From: Acetobacter sp. DsW_063 | GTDB lineage: Bacteria; Pseudomonadota; Alphaproteobacteria; Acetobacterales; Acetobacteraceae | Direction of reading: 5' to 3' | Assembly: GCF_002153745.1 (NCBI RefSeq) | Contig: NZ_JOPL01000050.1 | Coordinates: 1-64,000 of the forward strand | Length of the DNA: 64,000 nt | In this document: positions 9,078 to 17,519 of the stretch, in pieces | Layout: the number at the start of each line of letters is the position of its first letter | How positions within the stretch are numbered: the stretch's first letter is position 1 | Program-made: the position numbers and the translations under genes | Notes under the pieces: model-generated | Told to the model about the DNA's origin: nothing | The model's input: only the letters and a program-made list of their open reading frames with translations | The model's database searches: none

Positions 9078-9323
9078 TTTATATTTATTTCTATTAAAAT
9101 ATCGTTAAAATTTGCGCACTTTTCGCTTTGTCTTCGTTGTAAAATGTGATCTCTTTCACGCTCTGTTTGAAAACGGGAAGACGTTGAGCCCGGTTGGAGC
9201 GCAAGTTGCTCCGGTCGAAAGATGGCGCATGTGAAGGCACTTTTTGTGTCATCGGCGAAATGTCCTGTCGGAAGGCGCAATTTTGACGCGATTTCTGTTG
9301 GCGTCATGTAAGGGAGCGTCGCC

Positions 9324-10832
9324 ATGAAAGAGCAGCTTGTTTTTGCGGACGTCGAGATCGATTTTCCAGTGGGCGATACGCGTAGGACGCTTTCGATCGT
9401 ATCGCCGGGGCGACAGCTTCTGCGGGAGCCTTATCCGTATTTGCATACAGTTCTGGCTTCGATCGTATTTTCTGTCGACGCGGCCGCGGTTTTTCTGGCC
9501 TCGTTCTTCGCCTCTCATTTTGTTCTTGATCTCCCGCTTGCGGGCGGTTTGATGCCCGCTACGGCGGCGGATTTCGTGGCGGCGTTGGCGTTCGTGCTGC
9601 TCCCAAAAAAACGCTCGTTGCTCGCTTACCCGAAAATAAAAAAACTCAATACGCAATTTCGATATCTGGCCCCCGGGTTTCTGATGGCCTGTGTCGTAAA
9701 CGCAGGGATGCTGGTTGCGTTGCAGCGCCCGATTCTGGAGGCGCTTCGCGTTGCCGTATTGTGGGGCGCTGCCGCTGCGATAGCACTGCTGATTGGCCGT
9801 GCGGCGATCGCGCTGGCGCTGGCGACGTCACTCGTCAAGGTTAAGCTTCAGAGGAAAATCGCCATTGTCGGCGGCGGTTCGATGGCGTTTGCGCTGGCCG
9901 GTCGTATTTCGGCTGATGGCGCTGGCGCAAATGGCGCCTATGGGCTCATGGGAATTTTCAATAATGTGCCGGGATCGGCCGGGTTGGATGGAGATCTGGA
10001 CGATCTTGTCGAAAAATGCCGTGTGGAGGGGGCGCATGCGATTATTCTCGCTATGCCCGACAACGGTTCCGCGAAGGGTGGCGTGCGTGACGTAAGTTAC
10101 AAACTTCGTAAAGTTCTTTCTGATATATATATCGTGCCGAACCTCGTCAGTGGCGTGGACTCGGCCTTGCCTGTTGAATATCTGGGACCGCATCCGCTGT
10201 TCATCCTGCAACGGCGTCCTTTGTCCGACATGCAGAATTTTCAGAAAACAGCTTTCGATTTCGTATTCGCTCTTGTGGCGACGATACTGCTGTCCCCGCT
10301 GCTGCTCGCCATCGCCGCTATCGTAAAGCTGGACTCTCCTGGGCCGGTATTCTTCCGTCAGCCTCGGCGCGGGTGCAACGAAAAACGTTTCATGGTGTTC
10401 AAGTTTCGCTCGATGCGGACGGAAATGTCTGACTTTGGAGCCGCGCGGCAGACCAGCCGGAACGACCCCCGGGTCACACGCGTCGGCAAGTGGTTGCGTA
10501 AACTCAGTCTGGACGAACTGCCGCAACTGTTCAACGTGCTGGCGGGCGACATGTCTCTTGTCGGCCCCCGTCCGCATGCTCCGCAGACGCGGGCGGGCGG
10601 CCATCTTCTGGATGATGCGCTTGCGGACTATGTGCTTCGCTATCACGTGAAGCCGGGAATAACCGGGTGGGCGCAGGTAAACGGCGCGCGCGGAGAGCTT
10701 GTGACGGTCGGTGACCTTGAGCGGCGCGTAAAATACGACCTCGACTATATCCGGCGCTGGTCCTTGTTTTTCGACGTGAAGATTATCTTCCTTACAATCG
10801 TTCGGGAGATTTTCAGCCGCCATGCGTTCTAA
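9324..10832 (+). CDS. Undecaprenyl-phosphate glycosyl-1-phosphate transferase (priming enzyme)
   Basis: A 502-residue integral membrane enzyme of the WbaP/WcaJ/GumD polyisoprenyl-phosphate hexose-1-phosphate transferase family, which starts repeat-unit assembly by loading the first sugar (usually glucose) onto undecaprenyl phosphate. Layout: four to five membrane spans in the first 170 residues, a Rossmann-like domain near 175-290 ([11 protein letters not shown]), then the catalytic domain from about 305, with [47 protein letters not shown] and [12 protein letters not shown]. The acetan gene aceA of Komagataeibacter encodes such a protein. First gene of the operon; the next start overlaps its end by 11 bases. 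Confidence 0.92.
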   Translation: MKEQLVFADVEIDFPVGDTRRTLSIVSPGRQLLREPYPYLHTVLASIVFSVDAAAVFLASFFASHFVLDLPLAGGLMPATAADFVAALAFVLLPKKRSLLAYPKIKKLNTQFRYLAPGFLMACVVNAGMLVALQRPILEALRVAVLWGAAAAIALLIGRAAIALALATSLVKVKLQRKIAIVGGGSMAFALAGRISADGAGANGAYGLMGIFNNVPGSAGLDGDLDDLVEKCRVEGAHAIILAMPDNGSAKGGVRDVSYKLRKVLSDIYIVPNLVSGVDSALPVEYLGPHPLFILQRRPLSDMQNFQKTAFDFVFALVATILLSPLLLAIAAIVKLDSPGPVFFRQPRRGCNEKRFMVFKFRSMRTEMSDFGAARQTSRNDPRVTRVGKWLRKLSLDELPQLFNVLAGDMSLVGPRPHAPQTRAGGHLLDDALADYVLRYHVKPGITGWAQVNGARGELVTVGDLERRVKYDLDYIRRWSLFFDVKIIFLTIVREIFSRHAF

Positions 10833-11658
10833 TCTGGCCACTACCACGGACCCGGCGTTCATGCCCCCTCCGTCCGACCTCACGCCGCCGCCGGTTATTG
10901 AAGTCATGGGGTTGGGGCTTCATATGGTCACGCGTGAGGAGATCGTCGATCGCGTAGTGGAGGCCGTGCGCGCCGGTCGCGCCATGCGAGTGATTAACGC
11001 CAACGCCCATTGTGTCACCCTTGCACAGCGTCGTCCGTGGCTGCGGCGAATGTTCCACGACGCAGAAATCAGATTTTGCGACGGCGCGGGCGTTCAGCTT
11101 GCCTCGCTGTTTCTGTCAGGTCGCAAGCCGCCGCGCACTACGCCGCCTGAGTGGGTGGGGCCGGCCCTCGAACGTCTGGGCGGCGATGCGTCAGTGTATT
11201 GGCTCGGTGGAACGGAGGAGGCGGCAGAGATTGCCGCGCAGATATACAGCGCCCGGTATGGCTGCAAGACGGCGGGCGCGCATGGAGGTTTCTTTGACCC
11301 GACGCCAGGCTCTCCGGACTCGGAAAAAGTGCTGCAGGAGATTCAGCAGGCTCGGCCTTCCGTCCTGTTGTTGAATATGGGCATGCCGCGTCAGGAACGT
11401 TGGCTTTGTGATAACTGGAGCCGATTGCCGCCCACGGTCGCTATTACAGCCGGGGCTCTGGTCGATCACGCGGCTGGCCGGGTCTCCCGTCCCCCACGCT
11501 GGGTTGCTGATATGGGGCTGGAGTGGCTGGTGCGCCTCGTGCGCGAACCGAGACGCTTGTGGCGTCGCTATCTGCTCGGGTTGCCGGTGTTCGGCCTGTA
11601 TGTGTTGCGCTGGAAACTGTTCGGGCGCCGATCGGCCCGGGCTGCGGAGGCCTTGTGA
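10822..11658 (+). CDS. WecG/TagA/CpsF-family glycosyltransferase (GumM-like)
   Basis: A 278-residue glycosyltransferase of family GT26, the WecG/TagA/CpsF group that includes Xanthomonas GumM, which adds the second sugar to the lipid-linked primer. Visible marks are INANAHCVTLAQRR, ADIRFCDG-type segment EIRFCDGAGV, YWLGGTEEAAEIAA, LLLNMGMPRQERWL and the C-terminal RPPRWVADMGLEWLVRLVREPRRLWRRYL region (quoted here in part as GLEWLVRL and EPRRLWRRY). The start overlaps the priming enzyme gene by 11 bases, indicating translational coupling. The likely reaction is a beta-glucosyl transfer making a disaccharide, but the sugar is inferred from gum/acetan parallels. Confidence 0.88.
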   Translation: MRSNLATTTDPAFMPPPSDLTPPPVIEVMGLGLHMVTREEIVDRVVEAVRAGRAMRVINANAHCVTLAQRRPWLRRMFHDAEIRFCDGAGVQLASLFLSGRKPPRTTPPEWVGPALERLGGDASVYWLGGTEEAAEIAAQIYSARYGCKTAGAHGGFFDPTPGSPDSEKVLQEIQQARPSVLLLNMGMPRQERWLCDNWSRLPPTVAITAGALVDHAAGRVSRPPRWVADMGLEWLVRLVREPRRLWRRYLLGLPVFGLYVLRWKLFGRRSARAAEAL

Positions 11659-11709
11659 TCTCTGACGACGAAACTCGAACCGACCTCACGCAGGAAAGGA
11701 ACCGTCGCC

Positions 11710-13875
11710 ATGGGCTTTGAACGAGAACTGGACCACCCCTTCGACAATGGCGCGGCGTATCATCGTCAACCGGTGGACGGATATGCGGTCATGTGGCGCT
11801 ATGTCGGAGTCATGTCGCGTCATCGCGCACTGTTCGCCAGCGTCTTCGCCGTTGCGTTTCTCGGCGGCACAGGCGTCGTGTTTTCCTTGAAGCGATCATT
11901 CGTGTCCACCGCCACGGTGGTCGTGACCGCGCCTGTCGACGACCCGTTCAGCCAGACCGCCCAGGGTGGCAAAACGCTTGAGGATGACGAACTTGCGACG
12001 CAGGCGGAGCTGATCCAGTCGCGCGACGTCGCGGAACTCGTCCTCAAGCAGATTCCGGCGTCAGAAGGCGGGCATAAGGGCGGCCTGCGCGCCGCGCTAT
12101 GTTCACACGGCCTGAAGTTCGCCTGCCCCGCGCCTGCCCCTTCGGAACAGCAGGGGCAACTTGAACACGACGCACGTATCGACGGGCTTCTGGCGACGAT
12201 CACGGTGGAGCCGCAGCCGCATTCCCGCGTCATCGCCCTGAGCGCCAAAGCCGATACGGCGGATGCTGCGGCGTCGATCGCCAACGCGTTTATCAGCAGC
12301 TATCAACAGGTGTCGCTGACGCAACAGCGCGGGGATCTGGCGCGCGACGCGGAGTGGCTGGACGAGCGGACTTCGGCGCTGCGGCGGCGCTGGGTGGAGG
12401 CGGAGAAGGCGGCGAGCGACTTCAACGCTCAGCATGGTCTGACCAATCTCGACGGCGACTCTCCTCTCGTCGGGCATGAAATCGCGACCATGGCGGCCAG
12501 CCTCAATCAGGCGCAGGCTCGATACGCCGCCGCTCAGGCGCGCATGGAAGTGCTGAACGAGGTGAAAGCGAACGGCGACCCGCGTTCCATCATCGCCCTT
12601 GGCGATCAACCGCTGCTCGTGGCTTCGGCTAACGCCCTGATGCAGGCGGAAGCCGCAAGAGCGCAGAAGATCGGATCGTTCGGGCCTAACCACCCGGACG
12701 TAGTCGGATTGACGGGGCAGGTCGCCGCTGCGAAGGCCAGTCTCGCCGCGGAAACACGGCAGGCTCTGGGATCGGTCAACGCGGAACTGGTGGCGTCCCG
12801 TGCGGAGGTCGCGCAGCTTACCCGCTCGCTCGACGCGCTGCGTGGCAGCTACACCGGGCAGGGGGCGGCGCAGGCGGAATATCGCACGCTGCGTCAGGAC
12901 GCTGACAGCGCAAAGAGCGTTTACGAAGCCTTCCTCGATCGCGCCAAGGAATTCGCCGACCGCGCGGCTTTGCTGCGGCCGCCGGTCGCGTTTGTTTCGC
13001 ACGCGGCGGTCCCGGCCGCGCCGACATTCCCCAATCGTAAAAAGCTCGAACTTGGCGTCATCGTTCTGGGCCTTATTTCGGCGAGCACCGCAGTTGCGCT
13101 ACGCGCCATGCTGTCGTCCGGCTTCACGGATATCGAAGAATTACGTCGCTTCGGGGGGCTGCGCCTTCTGGCTGTGTTGCCGAAGACGCGTGGCCTTGCG
13201 AGGGCCAGCGGCAAGCTTTCGGTCGGCCAGAGTTATTCGCCGATCGGCGATGCGGCGCGCGGCCTGTTGACCCAACTGTCCCTCATGCGCGCAAGCGGCG
13301 ACGCCGACGACAGGATCGTCGCTGTGACGTCGCCAACGTCAGGAGACGGCAAAAGTACGCTGGTGTCCTGGCTCGCGGCGACGGTGCAGGCTGGTGGACA
13401 GGATGTGCTGGTGATCGGAGACGCGGCTGGCCGGAGTACCGTTGGTCATGGGCTATGGGACGTCGCTTCCGGGCGCGCGACGGCTGACGAAGCGATAGAG
13501 CGCGACGCCACAACCGGCGTCGACGTGCTGTGGGGCGGGGATCTCAGCGCGTTCGACCCGTCGGGCGTCGACAAGCTTCGCGCCGTGCTGCGGGGGCTGT
13601 CGTCACGCTACCGCATGATCGTGATCGACGCGCCGTCGCTCATGGTGAACCCGGACGGCCTCGTGCTGGCGTCCATCGCTGATCAGGCGTTGTTCGTCTG
13701 CCGCTGGAACGACACATCCCGCCGCGACGCCGCCCTGTGCATCGAGCGACTGCGTCATTACGGTGTGCGCGTAAGCGGGCTGGTTTTGAACGCCGCTGAA
13801 GGGCGCGCCGCCGGAGTGTCTCCTGACGGGCAGGCGCCGCGCGCCTCTGTCGGCCTGCTTCAGCATTTCAGATAG
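11710..13875 (+). CDS. Wzc/GumC-like polysaccharide co-polymerase with degenerate kinase domain
   Basis: A 721-residue inner-membrane protein controlling chain length and export. An N-terminal Wzz domain (first span near residues 40-58, second near 440-460) encloses a long periplasmic coiled-coil region with QAQARYAAAQARMEVL and the AEYRTLRQDADSAKSVYEAF-type PCP motif (short pieces AEYRTLRQD and YEAFLDRAKEF). The cytoplasmic C-terminus has a Walker A (GDGKST near 544-549) and a Walker B (MIVIDAPS). The Walker A' position reads VLVIGDAAGRS rather than the usual DxD form, and no tyrosine cluster follows, so autophosphorylation is doubtful. The gap to the preceding gene is 51 bases. Confidence 0.88.
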   Translation: MGFERELDHPFDNGAAYHRQPVDGYAVMWRYVGVMSRHRALFASVFAVAFLGGTGVVFSLKRSFVSTATVVVTAPVDDPFSQTAQGGKTLEDDELATQAELIQSRDVAELVLKQIPASEGGHKGGLRAALCSHGLKFACPAPAPSEQQGQLEHDARIDGLLATITVEPQPHSRVIALSAKADTADAAASIANAFISSYQQVSLTQQRGDLARDAEWLDERTSALRRRWVEAEKAASDFNAQHGLTNLDGDSPLVGHEIATMAASLNQAQARYAAAQARMEVLNEVKANGDPRSIIALGDQPLLVASANALMQAEAARAQKIGSFGPNHPDVVGLTGQVAAAKASLAAETRQALGSVNAELVASRAEVAQLTRSLDALRGSYTGQGAAQAEYRTLRQDADSAKSVYEAFLDRAKEFADRAALLRPPVAFVSHAAVPAAPTFPNRKKLELGVIVLGLISASTAVALRAMLSSGFTDIEELRRFGGLRLLAVLPKTRGLARASGKLSVGQSYSPIGDAARGLLTQLSLMRASGDADDRIVAVTSPTSGDGKSTLVSWLAATVQAGGQDVLVIGDAAGRSTVGHGLWDVASGRATADEAIERDATTGVDVLWGGDLSAFDPSGVDKLRAVLRGLSSRYRMIVIDAPSLMVNPDGLVLASIADQALFVCRWNDTSRRDAALCIERLRHYGVRVSGLVLNAAEGRAAGVSPDGQAPRASVGLLQHFR

Positions 13876-13890
13876 AATCTAGGGTAATTC

Positions 13891-15048
13891 GTGAAAATTG
13901 TTCATGTCGTCAGACAGTTCAGTCCGTCGGTCGGCGGTCTTGAGGATTCCGTTCGTCAGCTTGCGGCCCTACAACGTCGCGAACTGGGACTCGATACGCG
14001 GGTCGTGACGCTCAACCGTGTTTTTAACAGGCCGGGCGTTCTCGCAGACGAGGATGAAGTGGACGGCGTGCCCGTGCGCCGCGTTCCGTGGCGCGGTTCT
14101 ACGCGCTATCCGCTTGCGCCGTCGGCTTTGCAGGCGCTTGGCGACGCCGATCTGATTCATGTGCACGCAATTGATTTCTTTTTCGATTATTTCGCAGCGA
14201 CGAGCTGGTTGCATCGCAAGCCAATGGTCGTTTCGACGCATGGCGGCTTCTTTCATACCGGCGCTTTTTCCCGGTTGAAAAAACTCTGGTTTTACACGCT
14301 CACGCGCATGAGCGTGCGTGCTTACGATGCGGTGATCGCGTGCAGCGAAAACGACGCCGACATTTTCCGCCGTATCGCGGGGACGCGATTGATGACGATC
14401 GAGAACGGCGTCAATCAACAGAAGTTTTTCGACGCCTCATCCCCGTCTCCGCGTCGAACCATCGTCTCTTTCGGTCGCTTCGCCAGCCATAAACGACCTG
14501 ATCTTCTATTTCCTCTTCTTGTCGCGTTGAAGAGAAAGAATCCGGATTGGTCTCTGGTCGTCGCCGGACGCCCGGCGGATGTCTCCACGGAAGATTTACG
14601 TCGCATGGCGCAGGATGCGCAGGTCGCCTCGTCCGTGCGATTTGTGATTGATCCCGACGACGTGACGCTGCGGGAGACGATCGGGGAAGCCAGTTATTTT
14701 GCCAGTCTTTCCGAACATGAAGGCTTTGGTCTGGCCGCAGTGGAGGCGATGTCTGCGGGCCTGACGCCGCTTCTCAGCCCGATTCCGCCGTTTCGCCGTC
14801 TCGTCGCCCAGACCGGTGTGGGCGTATTGGTCGATCCGGCCGATCTGGACGAGGCGGCCATACGGATCGAGGCGGCGCATGTGGAAGACGAGGGTGCTGC
14901 TTCGGTTGTGCGACGTTTGGCGATGCAGGGGGCTGAACCATACGACTGGCGAAGCGTCGCACAGCGTTACGCCAACGTATATCAGGACATTCTGAGACCG
15001 TCAGGGCATGCGTCCCTTCGCGGCGCGAGTGCGCAAGGGCGGTCCTAA
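13891..15048 (+). CDS. GT4-family glycosyltransferase (GumH/AceC-like)
   Basis: A 385-residue retaining glycosyltransferase with the GT-B fold. The N-terminal domain shows VVRQFSPSVGGLEDSV and HVHAIDFF, the linker THGGFFHT, and the C-terminal domain has VSFGRFASHKRPDLL, VVAGRP and the donor-site EX7E motif in EHEGFGLAAVEAMSAG. In acetan and xanthan clusters the corresponding enzyme (AceC, GumH) transfers mannose from GDP-mannose to the lipid-linked cellobiose; the sugar here is inferred. The start is GTG at 13891 with TCTAGGG upstream, 15 bases after the previous stop. It is a cytoplasmic, membrane-associated enzyme. Confidence 0.88.
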   Translation: MKIVHVVRQFSPSVGGLEDSVRQLAALQRRELGLDTRVVTLNRVFNRPGVLADEDEVDGVPVRRVPWRGSTRYPLAPSALQALGDADLIHVHAIDFFFDYFAATSWLHRKPMVVSTHGGFFHTGAFSRLKKLWFYTLTRMSVRAYDAVIACSENDADIFRRIAGTRLMTIENGVNQQKFFDASSPSPRRTIVSFGRFASHKRPDLLFPLLVALKRKNPDWSLVVAGRPADVSTEDLRRMAQDAQVASSVRFVIDPDDVTLRETIGEASYFASLSEHEGFGLAAVEAMSAGLTPLLSPIPPFRRLVAQTGVGVLVDPADLDEAAIRIEAAHVEDEGAASVVRRLAMQGAEPYDWRSVAQRYANVYQDILRPSGHASLRGASAQGRS

Positions 15049-15074
15049 AGTTGGGAATGGGAGCGTGGACCAGT

Positions 15075-16385
15075 ATGCGCGTTCTTGCGGCGTTCGGCGG
15101 GATCGTCGTGACTGTCGGGGCGTCGTCCGAAGCGAAAGCGCAGTTAATCGACCGCTACTTTCCGTCCGATCTGCCCGGATACGGCCCAGACACAACAGGA
15201 TCGGTGGTGATGCGACAGATGATCGAGAACTCCCAGCCAGGTATCCCCGTTCACGATTTCATCGTTCGGCCGAAGGTCAGTCAGTCCGTCGGCTACAACG
15301 CGAATGTGCTCGCGACGCCGGGCACAGGCAGTGCGCAACTCGATACTTCCGCGAGTCTTCGGGTGAATTCCGACTGGCGGCGCAACGCGGCGGGCGTATC
15401 GGTCGGCGTCGCCAACAAGGCGTATCCGTCTCTGTCGCAGGCGGGCTACACCAACTGGAACGTCGGCGCTGGCGGGGCGCTGGATATCGGCCGCGACCGG
15501 GTGTCTCTAGGATACTCTCACAGCGCGCAACATCTTTCAGCGACCGATCTGGGCAACTTCGGCGTCGCCTATCCGGTGCCCTACGCCGTGGACGATCTTC
15601 GTATCGGATATTCCAAAACATGGGGGCGATTTTCTCTGATTCCCGGAGCTGCATGGGATGATTATTCGTTTGGGAGCGCCATCGGCCCGGTCGCTTATGA
15701 TTCGCGAGATTTCCACTCCATCAGTCACCAGACGGAATCGCAAATGCTTCAGTCGCGGTTCGCCATATCCCAGGGTGACGCGGTGGTGGCGATCCTGCGG
15801 GCGTCGGAAGCGCAGTTCGTTAAAGGGAGCGGAACGTCGTCGAATTACATAGATGGCGGCGGGTTCGTCGGCGTCGATCTGCGTTCCGACGCAGTTCTGC
15901 AATATCGCGCGCTCGTCGGGGGAGAGACGCGTCACTTCACCAACGCTTCGACAAGAGCGATCGTGACGCCGACCGCCGAGGTTGACGTCATCTGGACGCC
16001 TGGGCGCCGCAACACCATCACCCTGACGGGGTGGCGGGGCATTTTCGATCCGACGTCCCCGTTCTCGCGCAACCAGACGGCATCCAGCATCAGGTTGCAG
16101 TTCGACCGCGAACTTCACCATGATCTTTACCTGCGCGGGTTTGCAAGCGCCGCGAAAACCGTGTCGCGTTCCAGCGACGCCGACGGGCCGGATCGACGCC
16201 AGACCCAATTCACCTTCGGCGTCGGCGTCAACTGGAAGATCAATCGCGACTTCACGGCGTCGCTGAACTACAGCCACATGAACAGCTATTCCCATTACGG
16301 AGTGGCGCAGACGACCAGCTATGGCGTCAGCCGCTCCACATACGCCGCGAACGCGGTCATTCTGTCCCTGAGTTTCGCGCGATGA
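15075..16385 (+). CDS. Outer-membrane beta-barrel protein of the exopolysaccharide operon
   Basis: About 436 residues with a Sec signal (RVLAAFGGIVVTVGASSEAKA, cleavage before QL) and then alternating amphipathic strands with many aromatic strand ends, finishing in the outer-membrane-type terminus ILSLSFAR. It resembles the outer membrane beta-barrel (BBP2-like) proteins that sit in exopolysaccharide clusters of acetic acid bacteria and other proteobacteria. The likely role is a pore or accessory for polymer passage across the outer membrane. I favour ATG 15075, which has GGGAG upstream; ATG 15057 and TTG 15051 are alternatives that lengthen the n-region. Its stop overlaps the next start as ATGA. 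Confidence 0.8.
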   Translation: MRVLAAFGGIVVTVGASSEAKAQLIDRYFPSDLPGYGPDTTGSVVMRQMIENSQPGIPVHDFIVRPKVSQSVGYNANVLATPGTGSAQLDTSASLRVNSDWRRNAAGVSVGVANKAYPSLSQAGYTNWNVGAGGALDIGRDRVSLGYSHSAQHLSATDLGNFGVAYPVPYAVDDLRIGYSKTWGRFSLIPGAAWDDYSFGSAIGPVAYDSRDFHSISHQTESQMLQSRFAISQGDAVVAILRASEAQFVKGSGTSSNYIDGGGFVGVDLRSDAVLQYRALVGGETRHFTNASTRAIVTPTAEVDVIWTPGRRNTITLTGWRGIFDPTSPFSRNQTASSIRLQFDRELHHDLYLRGFASAAKTVSRSSDADGPDRRQTQFTFGVGVNWKINRDFTASLNYSHMNSYSHYGVAQTTSYGVSRSTYAANAVILSLSFAR

Positions 16386-17095
16386 CGGTGCGGAGCGGAG
16401 AGCGGACGGCGCGGCGCGTCACTCGTCACCTGGTTGAGAAGGGCATCGTTCGTCGCATGACCATCACTTTCGCTTTCCCGACGTCGAAGCGTGTAACGCC
16501 GGTCGGCTCCAGCCGCCGCAGATGCGATGGTCGCCTTGCCGCAAGGGCGCTGATTTTGCTCAGCGCGCTGGGCGCCGCCGCCTGCTCGGCGCCGGGCAAT
16601 CTCCAGCCACTGCCGCCGCCGCCCGCGTCGTACCTTCTGGGGGCGGGAGATACGCTACGCATCCTGACATATAACGATCCGCAATTAAGCAATTCGTTCA
16701 CGGTCAGCGACGCCGGGACGATCGGGTTTCCGTTGGTCGGACCGGTGAAAGCGGCAGGAAAGACGCCAGACCAGCTTGCCGCCGATCTGTCCGGCGTGCT
16801 GGGGCAGCGCGGCGTCCTCAATCATCCCAGCGTGTCCGTGGAAATTGCGCAGTACCGACCGATCTTCGTTCTCGGAGAGGTGGCGAAACCGGGGCAGTAT
16901 CCCTACAGCCCTGGCATGACCATGCAGTCGGCTGTCGCACTCGCAGGAGGGTACACTTACCGGGCGGTCACCGATATGGCGGGCGCAGTGCGAACGGAAG
17001 GCATGCAGGGCGGCCGACCGGTCACTGGCAGCGTCAAACCTGCGAGCCTTCTGGCGCCCGGAGATGTGGTGACCGTGTATGAGAGGTACTTCTGA
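16382..17095 (+). CDS. Wza/GumB-type polysaccharide export lipoprotein
   Basis: A 237-residue export protein. After a long basic leader there is a hydrophobic segment and lipobox (LGAAACSAP), then a polysaccharide-export domain at about 85-165 (YLLGAGDTLRILTYND, FPLVGPVKAAGKT, NHPSVSVEIAQYRPI) and an SLBB-type segment (VFVLGEV-like IFVLGEVAKPGQYPY, VALAGGYTYRA). GumB/Wza proteins form the outer-membrane exit channel with the GumC/Wzc partner encoded two genes upstream. The first ATG (16382) overlaps the previous stop; an internal ATG at 16457 would shorten the unusually long leader by 25 residues and may be the real start. Last gene of the operon. Confidence 0.9.
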   Translation: MTVRSGERTARRVTRHLVEKGIVRRMTITFAFPTSKRVTPVGSSRRRCDGRLAARALILLSALGAAACSAPGNLQPLPPPPASYLLGAGDTLRILTYNDPQLSNSFTVSDAGTIGFPLVGPVKAAGKTPDQLAADLSGVLGQRGVLNHPSVSVEIAQYRPIFVLGEVAKPGQYPYSPGMTMQSAVALAGGYTYRAVTDMAGAVRTEGMQGGRPVTGSVKPASLLAPGDVVTVYERYF

Positions 17096-17113
17096 GCGAC
17101 TGGCGAACGCGCG

Positions 17114-17308
17114 TCAGAGAACCAGCCACGCCAGCAAGGCCCAGAACGGGGCACAGATAAGCAGGCCTATCGCCAATCCTCGGAAAAGTGTTCGTTCCTG
17201 CCCACGCTTCCGTCTTGCGTGTTCGACCAGTTGGGTCGGTTGTCGGGCGAGCGCCTCTTCCGCCGCCTTGAAGGCGGACCAACTTGCTTGGTTCTGCTGA
17301 TACGGCAT
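17114..17308 (-). CDS. Small single-span membrane protein, unknown
   Basis: A 64-residue protein: a charged, helical N-terminal half (residues 8-43) followed by a C-terminal membrane span (LAIGLLICAPFWALLAWLVL). The ATG at 17308 has TCTGGA upstream. It is convergent with the exopolysaccharide export gene, ending 19 bases from it. No family is recognised. Confidence 0.55.
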   Translation of the reverse strand: MPYQQNQASWSAFKAAEEALARQPTQLVEHARRKRGQERTLFRGLAIGLLICAPFWALLAWLVL

Positions 17309-17355
17309 TTTGAAGTCCAGAGGGCGTCGCTTTAATTCAATGGTAGAGCAGATTG

Positions 17356-17385
17356 ATGGATGAAAATCATTAATTTTCCGTCCAT
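17356..17385. promoter_or_regulatory. Interrupted inverted repeat upstream of purB
   Basis: ATGGA (17356-17360) and AAAAT (17363-17367) pair with ATTTT (17373-17377) and TCCAT (17381-17385) around a 5-base centre. It lies in the divergent region between the small membrane protein gene and purB and could be an operator for either. The tRNA-like bases just upstream (17336-17350) do not form a tRNA. Confidence 0.25.
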
Positions 17386-17467
17386 GTGGTCTCGGGACGC
17401 TATGGAAACAGCGCGCCTGAACCGCTCTTCAATTCCGTCATGCGAAAAAATGCTTTAGGAGCACGCT

Positions 17468-17487
17468 GCGGCCCCGGCCCGGGCCGC
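17468..17487 (+). other. GC-rich hairpin in the purB leader
   Basis: GCGGCCC at 17468-17474 pairs with GGGCCGC at 17481-17487 around CGGCCC, ending 32 bases before the purB start. No T run follows, so it is not a standard terminator; it may shape the 5' untranslated region. Confidence 0.3.
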
Positions 17488-17519
17488 GATCAGTCTGAGG
17501 TTTAAGGGAGACCCGTTTC

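Larger units (their letters stand above)
8525..9323. other. AT-rich 5' regulatory region of the exopolysaccharide operon
   Basis: About 800 bases without a supportable gene. Base composition drops sharply to AT between about 8930 and 9150 (runs such as TTTTTTT at 8943-8949 and AAATATAAAAATAA near 9029-9042). It holds a perfect inverted repeat at 9012-9031 and a 16-base sequence that recurs at 46993-47008. A usable ribosome-binding site (AAGGGAG near 9310) precedes the first operon gene. This is the natural place for the operon promoter and for binding of AT-preferring regulators, but I cannot assign the -10/-35 elements with confidence. Confidence 0.5.

Noticed and set aside
17336-17350. tRNA-like D-arm sequence (TTCAATGGTAGAGCA)
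   Set aside because: It matches the D-loop consensus, but no T-arm (GGTTCGAATCC-like) or acceptor pairing follows, and the neighbouring inverted repeat does not fold as an anticodon stem. Not called as a tRNA.
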